Position numbers and translations under genes: made by a program. From assembly GCF_019175285.1 (NCBI RefSeq), contig NC_056524.1:169737766-169801765 (forward strand): DNA of 64,000 nt, given 5' to 3'. Position 1 is the stretch's first letter; the number at the start of each line of letters is the position of its first letter. This DNA is from Sceloporus undulatus. Its lineage: Eukaryota > Chordata > Lepidosauria > Squamata > Phrynosomatidae. The notes beneath the pieces are model-generated. The model made no database searches. It saw only the letters and a list, made by a program, of their open reading frames with translations, and was not told the origin of the DNA. Below are positions 53,716 to 63,327 of the stretch, piece after piece.

Positions 53716-54010
53716 CAATATCTACACTGTTACAGCACTATTGTTCCACTTCAACTGCTCTGGCTGCCTTCTGTGGGATTCTGGGGTTTGTAGTTTAGTG
53801 AAGCGTCAAATCTTGCCATGAAGGCCCTGTGATAAGGTTGCCTTAGCGTCGCCATAAGTCGGAAACTACTTGAAAGCACACGACACACACGCACCAGAGC
53901 TCCCTGACTGGGAATTCTCAATGCCCTTCCCCAAACTGCAAATCCCAGGGTCCCTCAGGAAGTAACCATAGCAGTTAAAGGGGAATAATAGTGCTGTAAC
54001 AGTGTAGTGT
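53716..54010. mobile_element. TIR MITE carrying an inserted Sauria SINE tail
   Basis: The ends CTACACTGTTACAGCACTAT and AATAGTGCTGTAACAGTGTAG are inverted repeats. Between them, 53805-53891 is the 3' part of a Sauria SINE (CTTGCCATGAAGGCCC; CATAAGTCGGAAACTACTTG). The SINE is therefore the younger insertion. Confidence 0.7.
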
Positions 54011-54265
54011 ATGGTCTGCTTCCTCAGATGCAGTAGATTAAGTCTAGGAAAGCTGCTACTACAACTTCTTTCATACAGTTAAGTCTCAAAGGTGCTATAA
54101 GATCCATTTGCATACACATCCCTGAGTTGTGGCAGTTAAAGTGGTGTCAAACTGCTTTATTTCTGCAGTGTGGCAGTAGCCCTGTTCTATGAAAGCTTAT
54201 TCTGCTAAAGTGTCTTTCAGTCAGTCTTGAAGGTGCTACGAGATCCCTTTGTATACTGTATTTCA
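54011..54265 (+). repeat. Hammerhead-type modules with a TIR MITE half between
   Basis: 54025-54115 (CTTCCTCAGATGCAG; CTACAACTTCTTTC; TCTCAAAGGTGCTATAAGAT) and 54184-54265 (TATGAAAGCTTATTCTGCT; GGTGCTACGAGATCCCTTTG) are first-subfamily modules. They are separated by a 'CACACTGNAGAAATAA' MITE end at 54121-54183. Confidence 0.55.
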
Positions 54266-55201
54266 TACTAGCATACTAATTCTTCCCCAGGCAAGGTATT
54301 CAGAAGGACACCTCGTGGTTTAAAAGGCAGGCGCTGGTGTCAGCACTCCTAGCAGTTAATACTGTATGATGGTTGCATTGCTCCATACTTTTAACTGGGG
54401 ATTTGTGTACTTTCAGAGTGCTTCACACTTTCCCAAGAGTTATTCTTATCCAGGGACCAAAACAGAATGGCTCTTCTAAAGTGAATTTGTAATGTTAGTG
54501 AGATTTAAACAGGGCGCTTTCAGTACAGGAAGAAAATTTTCTAGAACATGGCCACATAGCCCAAAAAACCCCACAAATGAGGTCTTTCTGTGACCCTGGG
54601 CAGCTGTTAACATTGGGCCTTGATGCTACTAAGGACTTCAAACCCATTTGGCTGATGACAGACGCCAAATGTACTATGCATTATTAGTTGCTTTATAATT
54701 TACGTATTGCTCCCCACCCTGCAAACAGTTAAAATGTCTCTGTTATGGTTTAGTTACCTGCAGTAAAAGCTTTAAAACATGCTGGCGTTTTTTTATTCAA
54801 GTGTTGTTTTTTTAAATTCAACCTTTTGCTTTTGGCTCTCTACCTCTGAAATGTGGTTTTTGAGAAGTGTTTGGCTGAAAATGGTCCTCTCTCTGCCACA
54901 TTGGATGATGTCTCTGTCTTCAGAGATGATGTACAAAACATCTTCGCCATTCAGGGCCTACTTTATTGTTACCTCATAATACTTGATAGAGCTGTTGGAT
55001 CAGGCATAGCACTTAGATGTTCAGTGGAGTAAGAATTCTAACCTGCATTTCTGCACTGGCAGCTCTGACTATAGAGCAAGAGTATTGGGGTTCATTCTAA
55101 AAAGTCTGGCTTTGTGGTGTGGCACTATGTCCCATCTTGTCTTGCCTCACCTCCATGGGAGTAGTCCATCTTACTAAACACTTTTCTCCTGAGTGTTACA
55201 G
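54266..55201 (+). other. FAM241B intron 1, 3' part
   Basis: Unclassified sequence leading to the acceptor TGTTACAG ending at 55201. No repeat is recognised. Confidence 0.4.
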
Positions 55202-55234
55202 GTGTGACCAGGCAAACACTATAGAGTTCTAAGG

Positions 55235-55863
55235 ATGGTGCGGATTTTGGCCAATGGAGATATTGTACAAGATGACGATCCTCGAGTGAGGCAGAGCACT
55301 CAGAACAGGGATAACTTCCCCCGACCAGTAAGGAAAAATTAATATGTGTTTTGCAGTTGTTTAAGAAGACATCAAAAACTTTAAAGATTTCATTATTACC
55401 ATGAATGGATGTTTAATTATTTAGTATGGTTGGTATGGCCAATGATCAGTCTTTACAAAGATGTTCTACATATTATCGTAAACATAGGAAAAAGCTTACT
55501 AGGTCAAACTAAAGGCCAGTCCAGTTCAGCTTCTATTCACTCAGTGGCTGTCCAGTTGTCTCTGGACAGCTCATAAGCAGGGCCCAAATGCAATATCATC
55601 CTCTTCCTCTTGATGTATTTGGTACTATCTGGGATATGCCAAGTCCATCTTAAGAACCTAAGTAGAACCAAGCTGGAGCAAATGAAAGATCTGTCTAGTC
55701 TATTTCCCGGAGTAGCCAAACACATGCTTGTGGGAAGCTCACAAACAAAACCTTACTACAGTAGTCCCCCAGCAGCTGGCATTCAGAGGTGGATGGCCTC
55801 TGATCATTGATTTTTATGTAGTGAAAGCACAAATTCTTCTCCTCCTCCTCCTGCTGCTGCTGC

Positions 55864-55905
<42 letters not shown>

Positions 55906-58470
55906 TACTACTACTACTATTATGCAGTTTGTTTTCCCTCAAGCTTGTAAACATGTGCATAATCATTTACATCTGGCAATCTGCCTTTGTATTTTAAATG
56001 CTTTTGCTGTAAAGCAGTGCTGCTTCATGAACAGGCTTTATGTTTCACTGTTGAATACAGGCTGAGTATCCCTTGATCTGAAATGTTTGGGACTGGAAGT
56101 GTTCTATATTTCAGATTTTGGAATACCTGTGTTTGCATATCCATAATGAGACTGGAGAGAGTCTGAGGTTCTGTGAAATAGCAGCAGGTATGAGTTCCCA
56201 CCATTTCATAAATCATTGCATCTCTCTCCAGCCTTACGAATAGTTCAGATACGTACTGTGCTACTTGTGTTATAGCTCAGAACATTTTGGATTTTGGAGT
56301 ACTTTGGATTTTGGAATTCTGAACGATGAAATAGGATTTTGCATGGATTTTAGAAATGGAAATGTTAGTGTGAGCAAGCAGAGCTCTGTATTAAGGAGGC
56401 AATAATAAGGTTATAGTGCAGTGTTGTATGTCTCAGCTCAGAAGTAAACACTGAATTCAGTAGAATATAGCTCAAGGCAGTTGAATGCAGGACTGCAGCC
56501 TAAAGCATTTTATTTTAATTCTCCAAAGTGGCTGTATTTGTTGGCTTTTCTCACTTGTGCTGCTGTCGTATGTATTGTTTTTTTGTTTGTATAGCAAAAA
56601 GGAATACATAAGTATTTTAAATAGAACCACCCCTTTGGAAAAAATGCTGCTCTCACAATGGGGGAATTTTGATATGTCTTGTTAAATCAGTTACTTGCTC
56701 AATAACGATAACACTTGCACAGTGATTTCAGGCATTCTAAGTATTTGACAGGCCTTATCAAACTGTAATCCTTACAACAGAAGTTCAGTGTTATCCCTCA
56801 GATTGCAGATGAAAGTGTGGACTCAGAATGGAACTGGTTTTACATAATGCCACCTGGTGGGTTCAAAGGAGAAGTGACAGTGAACAAAGGACTTTCTGAT
56901 TCATCAGTTCTTTAGCTACCTGGTTACTTTAGCTCTCTGTTTATAGGATTTGGAACCATTAGGCATCCCTTGAACAGCTGATTCAGTATAAATGAAAGGG
57001 TGACTGAGGCATGCACACGCATCAAGATGGCAACGTTAGTTGAAAGTTCGCATATGTGATTGGGCCATCATACGGAGAAAAGTATGATTGCCTCAAACAT
57101 GGTTCTTTTCAGCTGACTGTATTAGCAAGTTGATCTGTATGTGTGAGCCAGGTCTTGATGTGTGAGCCAGGCTGTGCTTTATATTTAAAAAGAATACAGT
57201 AACAGTATCACATATTATACCTAGTTGTGTAGGAAATGCAACTAAAATTTGGAGCACAGAAAAATATTTGCTGGAGGGATCTTTGGGAGAGGCAATGGGT
57301 AGGTAGATAGTTCAGATTCTCATTGTGGAGGTTAGTCTCTTCTGGTGGGCCTTCCCAGACTAACCTCCAAAATGAGAATCTGAACTACCCACCTACCCAT
57401 TGCCTCTCCCAACGATCACTCCAGTAAATATTTTCTCTGTGCTCCTAATTCTAGTTGCATTTCCTACAACTAGGTGTAATATGTGATACTGTTACTGTCA
57501 TTATGTGATATTTTACTTGTATTTTAGCAGAAGGAGGGAGGGTTAGGGGATTGGGATTATGCATCACTGTTTTTGAATTTTATATTGGATTGTTGTTACC
57601 CGCCTAGATCCTCAAAAGGGAAAGGCGGGATATAAATAAATATTTTATTATTATAATTATAAAAATGTGCATAGTTTGAAGAAAGGAATCCTCCCCTCTT
57701 TTATAATGTTGAAATTTGAGGTCTTTCCATAAAATGTAATGTTGTGAAATTCGGGGCAGTTAAAAGGAAGGAGTTTTTCACACAGCATATTGTTATACTG
57801 GGATTCTCATCCTCATGATGTGGAATGGCCACAAATTCAGACATCTTTAGAAGGGGATTAGACAAGTTTACGGTGGCTACCAAAGGCCACTAGTCATCAT
57901 GCTATATATGCCTTCCAGTATCAGAGGCAATGCTTTTCTGAATGCCAGTAGCTGTGCTACTGGCCTAGCATTCTGCTGATGGATTTCCCATGAGCATCTG
58001 GGATGCTGGACTGTAGGCCTCAGGTCTGTATAGATGCTGCTGTTCATAACATTACGTAGTGAGGTTTTTTGTTTGTTTCTGTGAATGACTTAAATGGCTA
58101 CATTTCTTGCCTTTCCTTCGTACAGCTCTTTTTTCATTAGCTATATGTCTTCATCCCTTTCTCTGCATTTTCTTTACAGGCCTTTTTCAACATGATGACT
58201 AATGCAGGTCCTGCTCCACAACAACATTATCAGCAACAGCAGCAGCATCACCATCAGCAGCAGCAGGGTGCAAGGCCAGGGGAGCGTTCACCATTTTCAG
58301 ACATCAATCAACAGTTGGTGAACATGGGCTTCCCAACGTGGAACCTTGGCAACCAGGTGGTGGAACCAATCATGTCCATCTTATTGCTGTTTCTCCTCAT
58401 GATGGTTGGGGTGCGTGGCTTGCTCTTAGTGGGCCTCATCTACGTTGTTTCCCAATTAAGCCAGCGATGA
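55235..58470 (+). CDS. FAM241B: FAM241B, small single-pass membrane protein (2 coding exons)
   Basis: Coding exons are 55235-55327 (31 codons; donor CGACCA/GTAAGG) and 58180-58470 (acceptor TTTACAG; stop TGA). They join in phase 0 to give 127 residues, against about 121 in human. The start MVRILANGDIVQDDDPRVR is almost the human N-terminus. The first exon-2 residues AFFN match human SFFN. A Gln/His-rich tract (residues about 45-60) is longer than in mammals. Then come SPFSDINQQLVNMGFPTW and a C-terminal membrane helix (about 95-122, ILLLFLLMMVGVRG) ending SQLSQR. UniProt-type annotation links the human protein to lysosome homeostasis; its mechanism is not established. The 5' leader begins in the CpG exon at 53.2 kb. 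Reading frame and splice sites are all intact. Confidence 0.93.
55480..55812 (+). mobile_element. L3/CR1-type LINE or SINE remnant in intron 2
   Basis: AACATAGGAAAAAGCTTAC, AGGTCAAACTAAAGGCCAG and GGCTGTCCAGTTGTCTC follow the squamate repeat beginning 'ATAGGAAGCTGCCTTATACTG'. GTGGGAAGCTCACAAACAA near 55731 fits the CR1-like part. It is diverged. Confidence 0.45.
55838..55922. repeat. CTC/CTG/ATT/ACT trinucleotide run
   Basis: Successive (CTC)n, (CTG)n, (ATT)n and (ACT)n runs over 85 bases in intron 2. The Leu-rich open frame across it is an artefact. Confidence 0.9.
56056..56326. mobile_element. Tigger-like MITE ('GGCTGAGTATCCCTT')
   Basis: TACAGGCTGAGTATCCCTTG, TTTCAGATTTTGGAATACC, GCATATCCATAATGAGA and the closing ACTTTGGATTTTGGAATTC match a family known from several vertebrates. 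Confidence 0.65.
56327..57195. other. Intron 2; short MITE at 56425-56500
   Basis: 56425-56500 is a diverged 'GGACTTACTCC' MITE (CAGCTCAGAAGTAAACACTG; ATGCAGGACTGCAGCC). The rest is unclassified. Confidence 0.4.
57196..57498. repeat. Palindrome with about 142-bp arms in FAM241B intron 2
   Basis: 57196-57338 and 57357-57498 are reverse complements at well over 90% identity, with an 18-base spacer. Outer words ACAGTAACAGTATCACATAT / ATGTGATACTGTTACTGT and inner words GGAGGTTAGTCT / AGACTAACCTCC pair closely. Confidence 0.85.
57570..57665 (+). mobile_element. LINE-type 3' tail
   Basis: TGTTGTTACCCGCCTAGATC, then GGCGGGATATAAATAAAT and an AT-rich end, match the tail class at 305-384 and 52400-52562. 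Confidence 0.55.
57695..58035 (+). mobile_element. CR1/L3-type LINE 3' end
   Basis: GGAGTTTTTCACACAGCATA, GGGGATTAGACAAGTTTACG, GGCCACTAGTCATCATGC, CCAGTATCAGAGGCAATGC and GATGCTGGACTGTAGGCCT follow, in order, the widespread squamate CR1/L3 3' untranslated block. It ends about 145 bases before the last FAM241B exon. Confidence 0.7.
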
Positions 58471-59530
58471 CAAGGACTTCTGTATGGGCCGTGATTGCTG
58501 CTCGACAGAAAGAGAGACAGATTTTCTTGGTGTGTGTGTGTGAGTATGAGTGTGATTGTGTGAAAGAATGAGAATGGAGGAGAGAAAAATGGAAAGTATG
58601 GGTCATGTGCCCCCATTATGAGTGTGCTTGCTCATGTATATTCTTTCCCCCAAAATCTTCAGGAATTAAACTTGTTGGGAACAGATCTGACCATTGTGGC
58701 ATGTGAAGTCATAAGAGTTTCATTTTCCCCACCCTGGTTGCCTCCTGCTGAAGTGTGAAACCTGGCTTTGTCAGTGGCACAAGGCACTCTGTCAGAAGTA
58801 TGAGATTTATTTTGCTGTTCTAGATAGAGCAAATGCAGTGGTGGTCTTGGGTGGAGGAGATGAGATGAAGCTAGGAGTGGGGAATTGAAAGGACCACAAC
58901 TAGATCTCTTTAAGAGCTATTACCTAACATGTCGAAAGGCACTTTTTCCCCCTATATGACATAGATATGGGGAGGATTGTGAAAATTAGACAACAGCAGA
59001 AGGTTTAAAGCAAGGATATAAGTGCCACATTTGTACAGATTGCTTAAAATGGGCTGGTGTTTGAAGAGTGATTTTGTAAATCAAGGTTCCATATTGGGAT
59101 CAATCACAACATCGAAATCCCATCACAGTAATGAAAGAGGCTTGCATTCATGGAAACATCCTTGGCCATGCCCCTCTCCTCCATACAGTATTTGTTGGAG
59201 AGATCTCTGGACTTAAGTTGAATCAGTGTTTGTGAGGAAGAGTCATTTTGAGAACTGGTGCCTCCATGTGGAAGCTGTCTGCATAGCTCTTATGTGTACA
59301 CTCCCCTTGTAGGAGGCCTTGGTTCTTGCCAATAATGTCTGAATGAGTGCTTGTTCAAAGGCAGCTTCTTGGGTGCTCATATGGGGGTGCCCTAAGTGTG
59401 AACCTGTATTATAATATCCTTTGGGTGTGTGTATGTGTGTGTGGTTTAATCTTGCTGTACTGTCTTACAGCACAGTGAACATGTGTGAAATTGTTCTTGC
59501 TTCTCCTAATAAACTGAATGAATGGAACTG
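58471..59530 (+). other. FAM241B: FAM241B 3' untranslated region with AATAAA
   Basis: No repeat is recognised from the stop to an AATAAA at 59508-59513, followed by a GT-poor stretch with TTTTTTC. GT-rich runs occur at 58531-58562 and 59424-59442. The length (about 1.05 kb) is plausible for this gene. Transcript ends were not available. Confidence 0.55.
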
Positions 59531-60421
59531 ACTACATTTTTTCACCCCAACCCAATAGTAATGCTGTCTCACACTTCTTCCTCTGGTAGCAATCTGTGTT
59601 CTAAAATGCTGAGGAGCCACAGGATTCATTCAAAGGAGAACTTTTTGTAACTCACCTCTTCCTTATTAGATGGAAATTGCTCCTTAATGCATACCTCCCC
59701 TCCTTTTTTTTCTGAATAGGTTGTAGCATTCTTTTTATCCCCTGATTGATCTTGGCCCAGTATTGAACATTGTAGGCTTAAATGAAAAAAACAGAGCTAT
59801 CTGTTTACCCTTTCCATATTTTAATCCGGAGATGTAGGATAACTTGCAGCATATTTAAAAACAAACATACAAATAAACATGTAGACATATAACACAGAGA
59901 ATGTTTGACCATGTGTACACACCCAGAGATTTTGACAACATCATGATAACAAGAGAAAGCCTCTCTTTGTTTTTGGGAAAAACTGTCAAGCCTCCCAAGA
60001 TCGAAGTAAGGAATGAAGAGGAGCATGTAAGACCCAAAGGAGTGGGAGGACCCATCCCTATATACCAATAATATCAACTGCTATTTGCTGGTAGTTCCAT
60101 GAATTCCTTCTGATTCCCTCAAGCCACTGATTACTTCTGAAAATCAACCCCAAGCAAGGATTCATACATACTGGGAAGAAAAGATGCTTTGGTACTATCT
60201 ATTCTTTCAGCAACTGATGTCTGCCTGCCTCCCACTGTCTCTCTAGCAAAAAAACTGGGTTTGCTGCAAGCATGCTTTAATTCTATGAAAATGATTCAAT
60301 TTACAAGCTGCACCTATTGTGATAATAGGCCTCCATGCCAATAAATATGCCACCAGCCATTTGTAGTGACTGTGAAGGTGGCTCCAAATTTGTGAGGAAT
60401 GCAGTTGAAGTACTATGTGAT
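59531..60421. other. No recognisable feature
   Basis: Intergenic. No domain-bearing open frame. Confidence 0.35.
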
Positions 60422-60565
60422 AGGATCGTAGGAAGCTGCCTTACAAGAAAACAGACCATTGGGCTATTAACTCAGTGTTGTTTCTATCAAGAGTGGGAGC
60501 CTTTTTTAGTCAGAAGGCTGAAATTTATTTCAGAGAGGTTGTCCAGGGTCACATTCCAGTGGTGG
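60422..60565 (+). mobile_element. 'ATAGGAAGCTGCCTTA' SINE/LINE remnant
   Basis: ATCGTAGGAAGCTGCCTTAC, CAGACCATTGGGCTATTAA and CTCAGTGTTGTTTCTATCA match the start of the common squamate repeat. The 3' part is diverged. Confidence 0.6.
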
Positions 60566-60689
60566 TTGAGGCAAAAAGGATGAGGTTAAAATACAAGCAT
60601 GCTTTAGTTTAGATCTCTTAAACCTTAGACATCATGCAAGCTTTTGAAATTTGCATGGCCAATGCAGCTACCACTGAATATGTGCCATC

Positions 60690-61165
60690 TTTCTACCAGA
60701 AATGGACCCAAGACAGCTCACAAGAAGGATGTTGACAAGCTAGTGTATCCAGAGGAGGGCAAGCAAGTTGGTGAAGGGTATGGAAACCATGTCCTATGAG
60801 CAGCAACTTTGGGAGCTGGGTATGTTTAGCCTGGAGAAGTGACAGTGAAATGATAACCCTGTTTGAATATTTGAAGGGATGTCATAGAGGGCCAGAGCAA
60901 GCTTCTTTTCTGCTGCTCCAGAGGCTAGGACCCGGAACAATGGATTTTAACTACAGGACAGGAGATTCCAGTTCAACATTAGGAAGAAATTCCTGACAGT
61001 AAGAGCTGTTTGACAGTGGAAGAGTCTCTTGGAGAGTGGCGGAGTCTCCTTCTTTGGATGTTTTTAAGCAGAAGCTGGATGACCATCTATCGGGTTTTTG
61101 ATTTGAGTATTCTTGTATGGCTGAAGGGAGTTTGGATAGGCCTTGAGGTCTTTTCTAACACTATC
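60690..61165 (+). mobile_element. CR1-type LINE 3' end
   Basis: In order: GAGGAGGGCAAGCAAGTTGG, TAGCCTGGAGAAGTGACAG, GACCCGGAACAATGGATTTT, AACATTAGGAAGAAATTCCTGACAG-type words, GAGCTGTTTGACAGTGGAAG, GTTTTTAAGCAGAAGCTGG and GGGAGTTTGGATAGGCCTTG. This is the chicken-repeat-1 3' layout. Confidence 0.8.
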
Positions 61166-61296
61166 TGCTTTATCACACTAGAGGGCAAACAGGATTTAAA
61201 CGAGAGTTAAACTAGTTAAAACCACTAAATGCTTGATGGAGGCATTTAATGTCAGGAAAAGCTGCTGTGCAGTGGTTCAAATGTCAAGTGGCATAA
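61166..61296. mobile_element. Half copy of the 'GAGTTTATCACAC' TIR element
   Basis: CTTTATCACACTAGAGGGCA and GGATTTAAACGAGAGTTAAA match the left arm at 34028-34080. No right end is seen. Confidence 0.4.
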
Positions 61297-61492
61297 CGAT
61301 ATGACATTATACTATTACACCACTGTTATTCCACTTTAACTGATCTGGCTGTCTACTTGGGATTCTGGGTTTTGAAATTTAGAGAGATATAGGAGCTCTG
61401 TGGCTGAGAATTCTAAATGCCTCCCCCCTAAACTACAAATCCCAGGATTCAAAATAAAAGTGGAATTATAGCACGATATCAGTGTGGTGGGA
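61297..61492. mobile_element. TIR MITE ('CACACTGNAGAAATAA' family), diverged
   Basis: ACCACTGTTATTCCACTTTA, GGGATTCTGGGTTTTGAAAT and CTACAAATCCCAGGATTC then AAGTGGAATTATAGC follow the order of the 53716-54010 member. Confidence 0.5.
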
Positions 61493-61725
61493 AACTGTCC
61501 ACAGACTTGAGAGATCAGGTTCAAATCCTTGTTCATACTGGATAATCATTGAGTTTGAGAATGCCACTCACATTCTCAGGCTAACTTACCATATCGGGTT
61601 CTTCTCTGGGCAAAACTGAGGAAGGCAATGGCAAAACCATTCTGAACAAATCTTGCCAAGAAAACCCCCTGATAGATTTGCCTTGGGTCTGCCATAAGTC
61701 AGAAATGACTTGAAGGCACATAATA
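61484..61725 (+). mobile_element. Sauria-type SINE
   Basis: GATCAGGTTCAAATCCTTG (B-box region), GAAGGCAATGGCAAAACC, CTTGCCAAGAAAACCCC and the tail CATAAGTCAGAAATGACTTG. The head overlaps the preceding MITE end. Confidence 0.75.
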
Positions 61726-61799
61726 TCATGAAGGCAGGAGGAGTGAGAAATGCAATGACCACCTTGAGGTCATTGGAGGAAAGGTGCGCCTGCATCATA

Positions 61800-61973
61800 C
61801 GGAAGAAGCCCGGAAAGAGTAATGTTGCCATGCCCCGGAAAGAAGCGGCATCACTGTGCCAACACGAGCATGAACCCCATTGACTTTAATTTGAACATAC
61901 GCTGAATTTTCCTTATGCGGGGGGGGGGGGAGGTCCAGAACAGATCCCCTGCGTAAGAGAAGGGACCACTGTA
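61800..61973 (-). mobile_element. Tigger-like TIR MITE fragment
   Basis: On the minus strand it starts TACAGTGGTCCCTTCTCTTA and continues GCAGGGGATCTGTTCTGGAC. It is the same family as 63142-63327. A poly(G) run lies at 61920-61931. Confidence 0.6.
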
Positions 61974-62347
61974 ACTGCGACTGACTCAAACAAATGGTTT
62001 AGCATCACACCAAGACACTGGAAATATCCAAATGGTGGCTGCTAGGGCCAGTTGGCTACCTCTAATGAGTCCTGTTAGAGTGCTGGGACTTGCCAAGAGT
62101 GGCTTGAGGTTGCCAACACCAGGCCTGTTGTAATTTGTTCCACTAGTACTCTGTTCCATGGTATTCCTTGAGTTCAATTGTCAATAATCTTAGCATTCAT
62201 TTTCATCAACAGGGCCAGGGCCAGGACAGTACCATGGGTCAATTTGGGCTCACCTGTGGCTGCAGGCAACCACTGGAGGAAAGCAGTTCTGTAGGCTGTG
62301 CATGTTTGTGTTGTTTGAGAGACGTAATGGGGCTTGGAGAACAGTTC
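61974..62347. other. No recognisable feature
   Basis: Unclassified intergenic DNA. Confidence 0.35.
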
Positions 62348-62536
62348 TGAAGTATTCTCAAGGGCACCTCTAGTTGCAGCTGCTTGCTGCAGCTTGAATA
62401 GTTTTACAGCTCGCCCAAGCGATGACTGGATTTAATTTGAGATGAATGGGCACCTTCCTAGATCTAGATGACATCTTCATTGCAAATTCACAAGGGGAGA
62501 AATCCAATTACATCACAAAGGGGCTCCCTAATAGAC
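62348..62536 (+). repeat. Unclassified dispersed repeat (pair with 46521-46712)
   Basis: See the partner for shared words. The two copies are in opposite orientation, 15.6 kb apart. Confidence 0.75.
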
Positions 62537-63141
62537 CATTCAGACAAGGTTTGAGCATGGGGAGGGGGGGGGTGTTACAAAAAAACACACCCACAGTTGC
62601 AGAGGGAAACCATACAGGCCATCCATCCGTCAGCCACACAAAGGAAGGCCGAGGGAGGGAGAGAAACAGCTTTGTCCGTGTGGGACTCAAAAGAGAGCAT
62701 CATTTGAAAAGTTCAAGAGATGCAGCAAGAGGGGATGAACAGCTCTCTGCCAAGACGGGGTTGAAAGTGTCACTTCCAAGCGGGCGGTTTGCCTGAGTGT
62801 ATGTTTACACTTGAGCCTCGGTGTTGATTAAACATGGCTTTGTGAGCCTGCAAGAAGTGTTGGGTTTGGAATGTCAGGACGTGAGAGTCTCTTGGTGTGT
62901 TTTCACAGGTGATGTGAAGAATGTGTTTGGAGGGGCTCCTTGGCGTGTGGGCGTTTCTATGTGTGAAGTACAACTGTGGTCGTTTTCTCAGTGTAACACA
63001 GGAAATAAGTAGCATTTAATAAAAATGGCAATTCTTAGAAAGGTGGCTATTGAAAGGTGGGGACAGGAAGATAACCCACATCCTTCCCTCCTTTTCCCAT
63101 CCATTTCACATCAAGTAAAACAACATGTAGGGTGATAAATG
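62537..63141. other. No recognisable feature
   Basis: Unclassified. The 116-residue plus frame at 62446-62796 has no domain and overlaps the repeat. Confidence 0.35.
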
Positions 63142-63327
63142 TACAGTCGCCCCTTCGTTTTCGCAGGGGATCCATTCCAGACCCCCCCCCATGAAAATGG
63201 AAACCTGCCAATATTCAAGCCCCATTGGCTTGAATGGCAGTGCCCCCCTTTTTATGTCCCTCCGTTTGCCCCTTGCGCATAATCGAAGGATGCAGATTTA
63301 AAGTCCGCACAAACAGGGACAGCTGTA
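63142..63327 (+). mobile_element. Tigger-like TIR MITE, complete
   Basis: TACAGTCGCCCCTTCG at one end and CAGGGACAGCTGTA at the other are imperfect inverted repeats with TA at both ends. CGCAGGGGATCCATTCCAGA matches the 61800-61973 copy. Confidence 0.65.

Noticed and set aside
55728-55997. 89-codon Leu-rich frame
   Set aside because: It is driven by (CTC)n, (CTG)n and (ATT)n runs in an intron.
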